Positions 1-7,795 are shown, counted from the first letter of the stretch. The stretch is DNA of 64,000 nucleotides from Desulfobulbaceae bacterium (GCA_020444175.1 JAHLLM010000001.1:186001-250000); one strand, 5' to 3'. The notes: generated from the sequence alone by a model not told the origin. Made by a program: numbers and translations.

Positions 1-41
1 AAGAGGGAGGCCTCCGTAGGTGTAATACAAAGGAAAACAAC

Positions 42-221
42 ATGAAATCAAGCACAAAGGACAAAATCGAAGGCAAGATGCATCAAGTGAAAGGCAAGAT
101 AACAGAGATTGTCGGGAAAATAGCCAAGAAGCCTGATCTGGAAGCCAAAGGCAAAGTTGAAAATGTAGAGGGAAAAATCCAGGAAAAGATCGGCCGGATT
201 GAAGAAGTTGTGGAACAATAG
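42..221 (+). CDS. CsbD-family stress protein
   Basis: Small (59 aa) hydrophilic Lys/Glu-rich protein beginning MKSSTKDKIEGK, with the repeated pattern KxxxGKxxE/VKGK typical of the CsbD family, general-stress proteins of unknown biochemical role that are predicted to be cytoplasmic and helical. The AAAGGA sequence about 9 bases upstream of ATG 42 supports this start. It is complete and ends in TAG at 219-221. A rho-independent terminator follows at about 341, so it probably ends a transcript that begins left of the window. CsbD genes often sit with BON/OsmY and small membrane protein genes, as they do here. Confidence 0.85.
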   Translation: MKSSTKDKIEGKMHQVKGKITEIVGKIAKKPDLEAKGKVENVEGKIQEKIGRIEEVVEQ

Positions 222-308
222 TCTGCCGGCTTAATGAAAATAGGATTTTTGGGTCGTTTGTGATGAATCATCATGAACGACCTCAGAACCAATTTCAATC
301 TTCTTTTT

Positions 309-342
309 CCTCAACATTTTGAGGAACCACCATATATGGAGG
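309..342 (+). promoter_or_regulatory. Tandem inverted repeats, module A (putative sigma-54 activator site)
   Basis: Two 16-bp inverted repeats in tandem. The first (309-324) is CCTCAA-N4-TTGAGG; the second (327-342) is CCACCA-N4-TGGAGG; 2 bp separate them. The same arrangement occurs at 7664, 14396 and 15244, each upstream of a -24/-12 promoter. The midpoint lies about 129 bp upstream of the GC of the promoter at 442-455. Paired dyads at such a distance are typical of enhancer sites for NtrC-type activators; the identity of the activator is unknown. Confidence 0.7.
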
Positions 343-373
343 CCTGGCAGCTCCTGCCAGCCTTCTTTTTTTA
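341..373 (+). terminator. Rho-independent terminator after the CsbD gene
   Basis: Stem CTGGCAG (344-350) pairs with CTGCCAG (354-360) around a 3-nt loop and is followed by a T-rich run. It overlaps the end of the second inverted repeat of module A. A nearly identical terminator stands at 7698-7730 in module B. Confidence 0.75.
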
Positions 374-441
374 TTCCTTCCTCTCAGTTAATCCACTGTT
401 ATGAAAGACTAATTTTATCTCTGCGCATATTATCGACTACA

Positions 442-455
442 GGCATGTTTCTTGC
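442..455 (+). promoter_or_regulatory. Sigma-54 promoter, module A
   Basis: GGCATGTTTCTTGC matches the sigma-54 pattern: GG at 442-443 and GC at 454-455, separated by exactly 10 bases. The predicted transcription start is near 467. This excludes the TTG codon at 452 as a start for the following gene and favours ATG 470. Confidence 0.75.
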
Positions 456-469
456 CATTACTCTTTGTT

Positions 470-766
470 ATGATCCTGGTCATTAAGCAAATGAAGGTGT
501 CCTTTGAAAAACGCAAGGAGCTGGTTCAGACGATAACCTCGCTGCTCAGTCACATCAGGACTGCAGAGGGATGCCTGCGATGCGATTTTTTTCACAGCAT
601 GGAGGATGAACAGGTCCTCTGCTTGATTACAGAGTGGGATAGCCGTAAGAACCTTGAAAAAAATCGCAACTCCGAGTGGTTCAGGGTGCTGCGTGGGGCT
701 ATGCATCTTCTTGAAGAGCCATGTGAAATAATTTCCAGGCGTCTTCGCCTGGGTGACACTTGTTAG
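470..766 (+). CDS. ABM-domain protein (antibiotic biosynthesis monooxygenase fold)
   Basis: 98-aa protein of the dimeric alpha/beta-barrel ABM/YgiN type: an N-terminal strand (MILVIKQMKV), a helix, then CDFF, LITEWDS and the closing segment EPCEIISRR. Members degrade haem, oxidise quinols or have unknown roles, so no substrate can be assigned. The frame is open from TTG 452, but that codon lies inside the -12 element of the sigma-54 promoter; ATG 470 keeps the first strand and is chosen, with almost no leader. A paralogue lies at 15415 and a deleted copy at 7826. It probably forms a transcript with the BON gene 81 bp downstream. Confidence 0.65.
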   Translation: MILVIKQMKVSFEKRKELVQTITSLLSHIRTAEGCLRCDFFHSMEDEQVLCLITEWDSRKNLEKNRNSEWFRVLRGAMHLLEEPCEIISRRLRLGDTC

Positions 767-847
767 GTAAATTAGCCGTCACCTCCAGGTGATTTTAAGA
801 TAAAGGCTTGGAAAAACAACAACAAAATAAGAAAGGAGAAAGCACTC

Positions 848-1642
848 ATGAAACCAATGTGTCGTGTAGCTTTGCTGGTAGTTGCCGTTGCTCTGCTGGT
901 GTCCGTCGGCCCTGTGCTCGCGTCCGCGACCGGGACGGATGAGCGTATCGAATCAGCGGCCAAGCAGTCGTATGTTTTTAAGACATACCTCAAGGACGAT
1001 GACGTTACAATCGAATCCAAGGATGGTGTCGCCACCTTGACAGGGACAGTCGTAGAAGAGAGCCACAAATCTCTGGCCCAGGATACCGTGGCAAACCTGC
1101 CCGGGGTCAAAAGCGTGGAAAACAAACTGGAAGTCAAAGGTGAACCACTTGCCGAGGATTCGGATGTGTGGGTCAGCATGAAAGTGAAGTCCGCGCTTCT
1201 GTTCCATCGACACGTGAGCGCCATGACTCAGGTTAACACCAAGGCCGGCATCGTAACCCTGCAAGGCGAAGCAGATAGCCAGGCCCAGAAGGATCTGACG
1301 ACTGAATACGTCAAGGATATCGAAGGCGTGAAAGGCGTAGAAAATGAGATGACCCTGCCAAATACAGCCGGAAATCCGGAACAAAAAACGATGGGTCAAA
1401 AAATTGATGCCGTGGGCGAATCAATTGATGACGCATCCATCACGGCCCTGGTCAAGATGACATTACTCTATCATCGCTCTACCAGCGCACTCGACACCAG
1501 GGTCAAAACGGAAAATGGCATGGTAACGTTGGAGGGCAAGGCAAAAAATGCGGCTGAAAAGGATCTGGCCACAAAATATGTGCAGGATGTTTACGGAGTC
1601 AAAAACGCGGTCAACAACATAACCATCGAGGAGGCCAAGTAA
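848..1642 (+). CDS. Periplasmic three-BON-domain protein (OsmY-like), copy 1
   Basis: 264-aa exported protein. A Sec signal peptide (about residues 1-26, ending VLASA) is followed by three BON domains at about 30-97, 103-172 and 195-262; each has the pattern V.....V.L.G.....K....V..V.GVK.V.N. BON domains bind phospholipid or peptidoglycan-linked surfaces, and OsmY is an osmotically induced periplasmic relative. AAAGGAGA lies 9 bases before ATG. The DNA is essentially identical to 8051-8791 and diverges only in the last 55 bp of the gene, which indicates recent duplication or gene conversion. It is the second gene behind sigma-54 module A. Confidence 0.85.
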   Translation: MKPMCRVALLVVAVALLVSVGPVLASATGTDERIESAAKQSYVFKTYLKDDDVTIESKDGVATLTGTVVEESHKSLAQDTVANLPGVKSVENKLEVKGEPLAEDSDVWVSMKVKSALLFHRHVSAMTQVNTKAGIVTLQGEADSQAQKDLTTEYVKDIEGVKGVENEMTLPNTAGNPEQKTMGQKIDAVGESIDDASITALVKMTLLYHRSTSALDTRVKTENGMVTLEGKAKNAAEKDLATKYVQDVYGVKNAVNNITIEEAK

Positions 1643-1725
1643 ATCTGAGGCGGCAAACTCGTCAATGCGAGTGGGTCGCGTTGACAGGGTCAAGGCCATA
1701 AAAAAACAATGCAAAGGAGAACAAA

Positions 1726-2649
1726 ATGAAACATAAGTATTCGATAGGCATTGCAGCAGCACTATTCTCCGCGCATCTTTTCACTCCCGCCACAACATTA
1801 GCCACGCCAATTCTGGGAGATGATTTGGCAAGCTTTACGGTACTGGGTGCCTCGACAGTGACCAATGTGCCGACGAGCACCATTGTCGGTAATGTCGGTG
1901 TCTGGTCCAGCGGTGGCGCGAATTCGATAACGGGCTTTCTCTCCTCGCCAGGTGTTGGGGTATCGGACCCGCAGGTGACAGGAGGAAGCGTATACGCCGG
2001 CGGTGCGCTCCCGCAGGCTGCACAGGGAGGGCTTACCACCGCGATAAATCATCTTGGGTCTTTGGGGGCTGGGACCCTTTTAGCCGCTGACCTGACGCTC
2101 GCGGGGACTCTTTCACCAGGCGTTTATACCGTTCCGGCGGGAACTACCAATTTGTCGGGATTGCTGACGCTCGACGGCGGGGGCAACGCCAACGCGGCAT
2201 GGGTATTCCAGATGCCGAGTACGCTGATCACCTCCCCCGACTCTAAAGTTGATGTGATCAATACCGGTTCCGGTGCCGGCGTGTATTGGAATGTCGGCAG
2301 CTCCGCGACCATAGATGTAAACACTACCTTCCTGGGGAACATTCTCGCGCTCACGAGCATAAGCATTAACACCAGCGCTACAGACCTTTGCGGCAGAGCC
2401 TTGGCCAATAAAGGTGCCGTGACATTGAATCAGAACAGTCTCTCGGGTGTCTGCATAGACATTCTGGCAGGCAATGGTGGTTTGAGCGGGGGCATTGACG
2501 TTACAACTACAGGCGAGGTTAATATTCTTCCCTACGCCCCTGTGGACCATGGAGCACCTGTGCCTGAACCGGCCACCATGCTCCTCTTCGCCACCGGCAT
2601 AGCCGGCTTGGCAGGCAGCAGAATGAAAAGAAAAAATAACCAACACTAG
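1726..2649 (+). CDS. DUF3494 ice-binding-like protein with PEP-CTERM sorting signal
   Basis: 307-aa secreted protein. The signal peptide covers about 1-26. Residues about 30-265 form a Ser/Thr/Gly/Ala-rich beta-solenoid with DUF3494 hallmarks (GNVGVW, TLSPGVYTV, AWVFQMPSTL, GNILALTSI, LCGRALANKGAVTL), the fold of many microbial ice-binding proteins. The C-terminus has the motif VPEPATMLL, a hydrophobic helix and a basic tail (MKRK): a PEP-CTERM signal read by an exosortase, which is not encoded here. AAAGGAGAA precedes ATG. Some DUF3494 proteins act as adhesins rather than antifreeze, so ice binding is inferred, not shown. It follows the BON gene by 83 bp. Confidence 0.85.
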   Translation: MKHKYSIGIAAALFSAHLFTPATTLATPILGDDLASFTVLGASTVTNVPTSTIVGNVGVWSSGGANSITGFLSSPGVGVSDPQVTGGSVYAGGALPQAAQGGLTTAINHLGSLGAGTLLAADLTLAGTLSPGVYTVPAGTTNLSGLLTLDGGGNANAAWVFQMPSTLITSPDSKVDVINTGSGAGVYWNVGSSATIDVNTTFLGNILALTSISINTSATDLCGRALANKGAVTLNQNSLSGVCIDILAGNGGLSGGIDVTTTGEVNILPYAPVDHGAPVPEPATMLLFATGIAGLAGSRMKRKNNQH

Positions 2650-2696
2650 CCTAAGGCAAAGGAGAGACTGCGCACGGTTCCTTACTGAACCCGTGC

Positions 2697-2762
2697 AAGG
2701 ATCTGGCCACCAAATACGCAGAGGACCTATACGGCGTCAAAAGCGTGGTCAAGACCAACTAA
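2697..2762 (+). pseudogene. 3' remnant of a BON-domain gene
   Basis: Reads KDLATKYAEDLYGVKSVVKTN then stop, matching the last part of the third BON domain of the genes at 848 and 8051. No start or upstream body is present. It is preceded at about 2653 by AAGGCAAAGGAGAGAC, which recurs at 3407 as the ribosome-binding region of another gene, so two gene fragments appear to be fused here. Confidence 0.7.
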
Positions 2763-2824
2763 CCAGAAGGCTCGCTATGCGCACAATGCAGTTGTTGTAC
2801 AAATCAAACACCAAGGAGTGAATT

Positions 2825-3325
2825 ATGAGAAAATTATTTCTTTTATTGTTGTTGACGATTGTCTTTGCGAGTCCCGCTTATTCTCAGATGACGGATATGC
2901 CAATGATGGGGCACAGGGACAGACATGAACGGATGATGGGTGGGGCCGACATGGACCATATGGGTAACATGATGGGCATGTGCATCGAACATGCAGAGGA
3001 GCTGGGATTAAGTGATGACCAACTCACGAAAATGAATACTGTCCATAGAGATATGCAAAAAAAGCAGGCTCGTTTCAAGGCTGACCTGAAGATTGCCCAA
3101 ATCGATCTTATGGAAATCATGGAAGTAAAGGACTTTGACTTGAAAAAGGCCGGCGCTGCGGTCAATAAGATTGAAGGAATACGAACAGCCCACCACATGG
3201 AAATGCTAAAAGGCATGAAAGAAATGCGCAATATTTTGACGGATGAACAGTTCAAAAAAATGCAAACGATGTCCATGAAAAATGATAACGAAAAATCGGG
3301 AAGAAAGATGATGCGGAAACAGTAA
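2825..3325 (+). CDS. Spy/CpxP-like periplasmic protein
   Basis: 166-aa protein with a signal peptide (about 1-20, cleaved after AYS) and then a Met/His-rich stretch (MTDMPMMGHRDRHERMMGG), followed by an all-helical part with the LTDEQ motif near residue 139. This is the layout of the Spy/CpxP/ZraP group: periplasmic chaperones and metal-linked stress sensors. The Met/His-rich segment could bind Cu or Zn. CAAGGAG precedes ATG 2825. No two-component partner is adjacent. The family call is by motif; the ligand is unknown. Confidence 0.7.
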   Translation: MRKLFLLLLLTIVFASPAYSQMTDMPMMGHRDRHERMMGGADMDHMGNMMGMCIEHAEELGLSDDQLTKMNTVHRDMQKKQARFKADLKIAQIDLMEIMEVKDFDLKKAGAAVNKIEGIRTAHHMEMLKGMKEMRNILTDEQFKKMQTMSMKNDNEKSGRKMMRKQ

Positions 3326-3424
3326 CAATAGAGCTGGGCATTAAAACAGAAGGGCTAAGCCCGGTTTTTCAATATCAATCGGCACAATTGCTTTAAAACC
3401 TTATTAAGGCAAAGGAGAGACGTT

Positions 3425-3580
3425 ATGCTCGGAACTATTTTGATCGTCGTCGTGGTTCTGATGCTGATGGGTGCGATACCCACTTGGCCTCATAGCCGGC
3501 AGTGGGGTTACTACCCGAGCGGCGGGCTGGGCCTGGTCCTGCTGATCCTGATCATCCTTCTACTGCTAGGCCGAATATAA
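3425..3580 (+). CDS. DUF3309 small membrane protein
   Basis: 51-aa protein, two hydrophobic helices (about 3-18 and 34-49) joined by the conserved loop PTWPHSRQWGYYPSGGLG, which is diagnostic of DUF3309. AAAGGAGAGACGTT precedes ATG 3425. Function is unknown; the family is common in stress-related gene clusters that also carry lmo0937- and BON-type genes. Confidence 0.85.
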   Translation: MLGTILIVVVVLMLMGAIPTWPHSRQWGYYPSGGLGLVLLILIILLLLGRI

Positions 3581-3679
3581 GAAGGAAGATGCGCTCGGGT
3601 CATCAAACCAGGCGCGGAAGATGGCAACCAACGTATTGGGAAACACAAAATAAAAACCATCACACCCAAGGAGAATCTC

Positions 3680-4252
3680 ATGAAACTGTTCACTCTGTTC
3701 GCTCCCTTTTTATTGTTCATTCTGCTGGCTTCTTTTCTGGGGTGCGCCATTATGCCACAAACATGGCCTGACAACGAAAGGAATGCAGAGAATCAGATGG
3801 TTGTGATCCAGGAGAAGATTGGAGAAGGGTTGCAAACCAGCACGCTTTCTCTCGATGAGGCCCAAGTGTTTCTGACGACACTGAAGGGTATTCGAACAGA
3901 CTATGCGAACCTGAGAGACAGAAAGGTTTACCGGGACGAATGGGACAGTCTTTTTGTACGTCTCGATGGGCTTGAAGAGGATATCGACAGGGCCATTACA
4001 CGGACTCCCGCACGTGTGGAAGAACTCAGGAATGGAGACAGGATTATTGCACTACAGAGAAGAATTGACGATGGAAGACTTAGCAGACGCCTACCTTCAA
4101 GGGAGGAGCGGGAATTTCAATCCAGACTGGACTCCATCCGACGAGAATATCTACGGATGACGGAAGATGGAAGATACCCGTCAAATGAGGAGAGTGCTGA
4201 TATTTCCCAACGGCTTGATTTACTGGAAAGAGATCTGGATCGGTTCCGGTAA
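3680..4252 (+). CDS. Coiled-coil lipoprotein, unknown function
   Basis: 190-aa protein with a lipoprotein signal (MKLFTLFAPFLLFILLASFLGC; lipobox Cys 22). The mature part is almost entirely helical and charged, with Leu spacing suggesting coiled coil and repeated RLDxLE/ERDLDRF segments. AAGGAGAATCTC precedes the ATG. No known domain was recognised. A decayed sibling with the same leader begins at 14609. It probably sits in the inner leaflet of the outer membrane; the role is not known. Confidence 0.75.
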   Translation: MKLFTLFAPFLLFILLASFLGCAIMPQTWPDNERNAENQMVVIQEKIGEGLQTSTLSLDEAQVFLTTLKGIRTDYANLRDRKVYRDEWDSLFVRLDGLEEDIDRAITRTPARVEELRNGDRIIALQRRIDDGRLSRRLPSREEREFQSRLDSIRREYLRMTEDGRYPSNEESADISQRLDLLERDLDRFR

Positions 4253-4399
4253 CATTGCTCGGGAAATCGACAATCTTGAAGATTGATGTTTCTACAACCG
4301 GGGAAATTGCTCCTGGGCCGGCCTGAGAGATAATAAAAAAGCTAATGCGCGGAGGGCGGAGAAAAAAAGACAACATAACAGAGTTAAAGGAGAAAAAGT

Positions 4400-4588
4400 A
4401 TGCCGCTTATTAATTTAATAATTATTCTGGTTGTTGTTGGGGTAATCCTCTGGGCTATTAACAGCTACATTCCGATGCAGCCCACCATAAAGAAAATTCT
4501 CAACGTAGTGGTGATAATTGTCGTGGTTATGTGGCTGTTGAGTGTCTTTGGGGTGATCGGCAATATCGCAAATATTCGTGTTGGGTAG
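4400..4588 (+). CDS. Thivi_2564-type small membrane protein
   Basis: 62-aa protein with two transmembrane helices (about 4-22 and 33-55) around the conserved segment INSYIPMQPTIKKILN, characteristic of the Thivi_2564 family. AAAGGAGAAAAAGT precedes ATG. Function is unknown. It lies between the coiled-coil lipoprotein and the lmo0937 gene, in the same orientation. The 170 bp that follow show no gene. Confidence 0.8.
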   Translation: MPLINLIIILVVVGVILWAINSYIPMQPTIKKILNVVVIIVVVMWLLSVFGVIGNIANIRVG

Positions 4589-4761
4589 AGACAACCGGAC
4601 AGGATCAGGTTGTCATATTACATATACCGGGCTATGTGGGGAGCAACCGTCCATCGGGTTCCTTGTGACCGCGAAGAGGATTCGTGACAATGATGCTGCC
4701 GGGAATGGGCGAACACCCACGGGAGACCGTTTAACTGACAGATGAACAGGAGATGGCTCTT

Positions 4762-4911
4762 ATGCTGTGGACGATTGCCGTAATACTGATAATTCTTTGG
4801 GCGCTGGGGCTGGTGAGCAGTTACACCATGGGAGGGTTTATCCATATCCTGCTGGTACTTGCTGTTATTGTAGTGCTGCTCAACATTATTCAAGGACGCA
4901 GAGTTCTATAA
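4762..4911 (+). CDS. lmo0937-family small membrane protein, copy 1
   Basis: 49-aa protein MLWTIAVILIILWALGLVSS... with the conserved YTMGGFIH turn between two helices and a basic tail QGRRVL. This is the lmo0937 (DUF5670-like) family. A near-identical paralogue lies at 9339. The upstream AACAGGAGATGGCTCTT contains the ribosome-binding site. Function unknown. It is followed by a decayed Sll1863-like gene, matching the order at 9339-10096. Confidence 0.85.
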   Translation: MLWTIAVILIILWALGLVSSYTMGGFIHILLVLAVIVVLLNIIQGRRVL

Positions 4912-4913
4912 AA

Positions 4914-5016
4914 GGCTGCAGGCCGCTGGGCATGGCAAGATCTTAAAACAGGCGCAGAAAAAGCCTGGGCTTAAGTCAAGACAGGCTTTCACGATGCGTT
5001 CTCAAAGTTGAAATAA
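4914..5016 (+). pseudogene. Decayed 3' end of an Sll1863-like coiled-coil gene
   Basis: The DNA aligns with the last third of the intact gene at 9806-10096 (segments GCATGGCAAGAT, GCAGAAAAAGCCTGG and CTCAAAGTT) but has an in-frame stop (GCCTGGGCTTAAG) and no start. It directly follows the lmo0937 gene, as the intact copy does in the second block, so it marks an older duplicate of the same gene pair. Confidence 0.7.
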
Positions 5017-5138
5017 GTCATGCCCCCATGGCATTAGGGCTGAAGGAGGTATAGCGTGTCTATCTGAGCAAGCCTGATCGGCCACAGATGAGGTGCTGCT
5101 GGAGTGCTGCTGGATAGTTTCAAATTTTGGAGGCAAAA

Positions 5139-6953
5139 ATGGCAAAGAAAACTCAAACAATACCAAAAAATCCGGGCATGGGGGCCATACCCAATGCAAA
5201 GGTTGTTACCTTTCGGGTATGGGCGCCCCATGCCGAAAAGGTTTACGTGACCGGAACCTTCAATGACTGGAACAAGACCTCAACACCTCTGGCCACAGAG
5301 GAGAACGGCTTCTGGTCGGCTGACGTGCCGGAGGCAAAAACGGGAGATGAGTACCTGTACTTGATTCACGGTGTCAATGGCCCTGTTACTCGTATTGACC
5401 CGTATGCCAGAAAGGTGACAAACTCAGTTGGCAATGGGATTATCTACGACCGTAAAGCTTTTAATTGGGGCAGCGATAACTTTAAAATGGCCACATGGAA
5501 TGAGCTTGTCATTTATGAGATGCATATCGGCACCTTTAACGTCAAAGAAGAGGGGCACCCGGGCACATTTGCCAGTGCCATGGAAAAACTTTCTTACCTT
5601 AAGGAACTGGGTATTAATGCCATCGAAGTGATGCCCATCATGGAGTTTCCAGGCGACTTTTCGTGGGGTTACAATCCGTGTCATCCCTTTGCTGTCAAGA
5701 GTATTTACGGTGGGCCGGATGCCTTTAAAGAATTTGTCAAACTGGCCCACGAACATGGTATCGCTGTCATCGTAGACGTTGTTTACAACCATTTCGGTCC
5801 CTCCGATCTTGATTTGTGGCAGTTTGACGGTTGGAGCGAAAATGAGAAAGGGGGAATTTATTTTTACAATGATCACCGCGCGCAAACACCCTGGGGCGCG
5901 ACCCGCCCCGATTATGGCCGCGGCGAAGTGCGGCAGTATCTGCGCGATAACGCTCTGATGTGGTTAGACGAATACCACGCTGACGGTCTGCGCTGGGACA
6001 TGATAATCTATATCAAAAACATTGACGGCAATGCTGACAATCCGGTCAATGACATTCCCGAAGGCTGGAGTCTGATGCAGTGGGTCAATGTGGAAATCCA
6101 ACAGCGGTTTCCCGGCAAAATCAGCATCGGCGAAAGTATGAGGAATACCCCCTGGGTCATTAAAGATGTGGGAGCGGGCGGTGCCGGGTTCAATGCGCAA
6201 TGGGATGCCGAATTTGTTCACCACGTCCGCCAGGCCGTTATTGCACGTGATGATGCCTCCCGGGATCTCGCGGCGGTCAGCAAAGCGATTGAGTCTCGCT
6301 ACGATTTAGATGCCTTTCAGCGGATCATTTTTACCGAGTCACACGACGAGGTCGCTAATGGTCGAGCCCGCGTGCCGGAGGAGATCTGGCCGGGGAACGT
6401 GGACAGTTGGTTTTCCAAGAAGCGCTCCACCCTGGGGGCTGCCATTGTTCTTACTTCGCCCGGCATCCCAATGCTTTTTCAAGGACAGGAGTTGCTGGAA
6501 GATCGGTGGTTCCAGGATAAAGATCCGATCGACTGGTCCCGGGTTGAAGACGAACACGGCATTCTCGGAATGTATCGGGATCTGATTGCCCTGCGGCGCA
6601 ATCTGTCGGGTGCGACGCGTGGGTTGTGCGGTCAAAATATCCATATCTATCATTTTAACAATGATGCCAAGCTCATCGCTTTCCATCGCTGGGACAAACA
6701 AGACCAAAAAGATAGCGTCGTTGTGGTGGTGAATATGACGAATCAAAATCGCGATGGTTATGTCATCGGTTTTCCGAGGGCCGGATTGTGGAAAACTCGT
6801 TTTAACAGTGACTCCTACAACTACGGCCAAAAATTTTACAATCATCCTGCACCTGATGTCGAAACCCGTGCGGAAGGAACCGATGGGCTGCCCTGCTCCG
6901 GCGAAATCAATATCGGGCCATACACGGTGGTGATTTTTTCTCAGGATGAATAG
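5139..6953 (+). CDS. GH13 alpha-glucan branching-type enzyme with CBM48
   Basis: 604-aa cytoplasmic glucan enzyme. The N-terminal CBM48 (about 20-100, FRVWAPHAEKVYVTGTFNDW) is followed by a GH13 barrel with region I DVVYNH (Asp 213), nucleophile Asp 287 in GLRWDMI, acid/base Glu 332 in SIGESMRN and Asp 403 in the SHDE motif, then a C-terminal beta domain. SHDE is the form seen in branching enzymes. It is shorter than typical GlgB (about 730 aa), so a related alpha-1,6-transferase or hydrolase remains possible. ATG 5139 is chosen over 5127 because TTGGAGGCAAAA sits just before it. A vestige of a second copy lies at 7611. It pairs functionally with the phosphorylase at 37762. Confidence 0.75.
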   Translation: MAKKTQTIPKNPGMGAIPNAKVVTFRVWAPHAEKVYVTGTFNDWNKTSTPLATEENGFWSADVPEAKTGDEYLYLIHGVNGPVTRIDPYARKVTNSVGNGIIYDRKAFNWGSDNFKMATWNELVIYEMHIGTFNVKEEGHPGTFASAMEKLSYLKELGINAIEVMPIMEFPGDFSWGYNPCHPFAVKSIYGGPDAFKEFVKLAHEHGIAVIVDVVYNHFGPSDLDLWQFDGWSENEKGGIYFYNDHRAQTPWGATRPDYGRGEVRQYLRDNALMWLDEYHADGLRWDMIIYIKNIDGNADNPVNDIPEGWSLMQWVNVEIQQRFPGKISIGESMRNTPWVIKDVGAGGAGFNAQWDAEFVHHVRQAVIARDDASRDLAAVSKAIESRYDLDAFQRIIFTESHDEVANGRARVPEEIWPGNVDSWFSKKRSTLGAAIVLTSPGIPMLFQGQELLEDRWFQDKDPIDWSRVEDEHGILGMYRDLIALRRNLSGATRGLCGQNIHIYHFNNDAKLIAFHRWDKQDQKDSVVVVVNMTNQNRDGYVIGFPRAGLWKTRFNSDSYNYGQKFYNHPAPDVETRAEGTDGLPCSGEINIGPYTVVIFSQDE

Positions 6954-7112
6954 GTGCAGCGGCAAAGTCAGGAGCTCGTATATACCTGTAATGGAGCCGG
7001 CAACGGATTGAGGGACTTCCGCTGTCCTTGATTCAGCATACTCCGTAGAGGACAACTGCTGAATGCCCGGAGTCCTTCCAGACAACTTTTATGAAAGTGG
7101 GGTGTTAAGAGC

Positions 7113-7589
7113 ATGATGCGCAAACGGATTATCAATCAAAGTTCAAAGGTGCCCCCATCCACCGATCCGGACTGGCTCGATCTGGGACGTCTCGCGCAGG
7201 TAGAAATTACGTCCGAGGAATCAGGTCATCCCGTCGAGTCGGCGCTTACAGCCGGCGCAGGACCGGGCTGGCTGGCCGGCGAAACCGGGGAGCAGACTAT
7301 CCGCCTTCTGTTTGACGAACCACAGGCACTCAGGCAGATTCAACTCGTATTTGAGGAACAGAGCCGGGAGCGTACCCATGAGTTTGTGCTGCGATGGTCC
7401 GGGGACGGGGGGCGGTCTTACCGGGAGATTCTGCGCCAACAGTTTACGTTCAGCCCGCCCGGCACGACCCGAGAGGTCGAAGACTACACCCTCAACCTCC
7501 AGAGTGTAACGGTGTTGGAATTGCGGATCGTGCCTGACATAAGCAGGGGCGATGCCCGGGCGTCGTTGATCCTGCTGCGACTTGCATAA
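7113..7589 (+). CDS. Discoidin-like beta-sandwich protein, unknown
   Basis: 158-aa soluble protein without a signal peptide. The pattern ...SALTAGAGPGWLAGETGEQTIRLLFDEP...IQLVFEE...FVLRWSGDGGRSYREI... resembles F5/8-type or XRCC1-like jelly-roll modules, which bind sugars or proteins. Fold assignment is by pattern only. The start may be either of the two adjacent ATGs at 7113 and 7116, preceded by GTGGGGTGTTAAGAG. It lies 160 bp after the GH13 gene, so a role in glucan metabolism is possible but unproven. Confidence 0.5.
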   Translation: MMRKRIINQSSKVPPSTDPDWLDLGRLAQVEITSEESGHPVESALTAGAGPGWLAGETGEQTIRLLFDEPQALRQIQLVFEEQSRERTHEFVLRWSGDGGRSYREILRQQFTFSPPGTTREVEDYTLNLQSVTVLELRIVPDISRGDARASLILLRLA

Positions 7590-7610
7590 CCTCGATCCTT
7601 ATCTGCAAAA

Positions 7611-7658
7611 TCCGGGTATCAATGCCGTGTAAGTGATGCCATCATGGAGTCCCAAGGC
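7611..7658 (+). pseudogene. Vestige of a GH13 (branching enzyme) gene
   Basis: About 45 bp (GGTATCAATGCCGTGTAAGT, then GATGCCATCATGGAGT) aligns with 5612-5656 inside the intact GH13 gene, the codons for GINAIEVMPIMEFPG, but with a stop and a one-base deletion. It directly precedes regulatory module B, so a larger lost copy of the glucan gene once stood here. Confidence 0.55.
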
Positions 7659-7663
7659 CCAGG

Positions 7664-7698
7664 CCTCCATATATTGAGTGCGCCACCATATATGGAGG
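7664..7698 (+). promoter_or_regulatory. Tandem inverted repeats, module B
   Basis: Two 16-bp dyads, CCTCCATATATTGAGT (7664-7679) and CCACCATATATGGAGG (7683-7698), separated by 3 bp. Their midpoint lies about 127 bp upstream of the GC of the sigma-54 promoter at 7796-7809. The second dyad is identical to that of module A. Confidence 0.7.
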
Positions 7699-7730
7699 CC
7701 TGGCAGATCCTGCCAGCTTTTTCTTTATTC
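7698..7730 (+). terminator. Rho-independent terminator in module B
   Basis: Stem CTGGCAG (7700-7706) and CTGCCAG (7710-7716) with a 3-nt loop, followed by CTTTTTCTTT. It copies the terminator at 341-373 and was duplicated together with module A/B. It may end the GH13 and discoidin-like transcript. Confidence 0.75.
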
Positions 7731-7795
7731 CTTCACATAAGCTAACGACCTGTTATTAAAGACTAATTTCACCTCAGCTCATATTATAGTCTGCA

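Noticed and set aside
772-1224. Identical antisense frames opposite both BON genes (772-1224 and 7978-8427)
   Set aside because: They look conserved only because the BON genes are duplicated; no leader or domain supports them.
4260-4310. Short stretch reading KIDVSTTGEIAPGPA, faintly like the end of the DUF3494 protein (IDVTTTGEV)
   Set aside because: The match is under 10 residues and could be chance; not strong enough to call a relic.
7005-7075. Inverted pair ATTCAGCA / TGCTGAAT after the GH13 gene
   Set aside because: Eight-base arms with a long loop and no T tract; too weak to call a terminator or operator.
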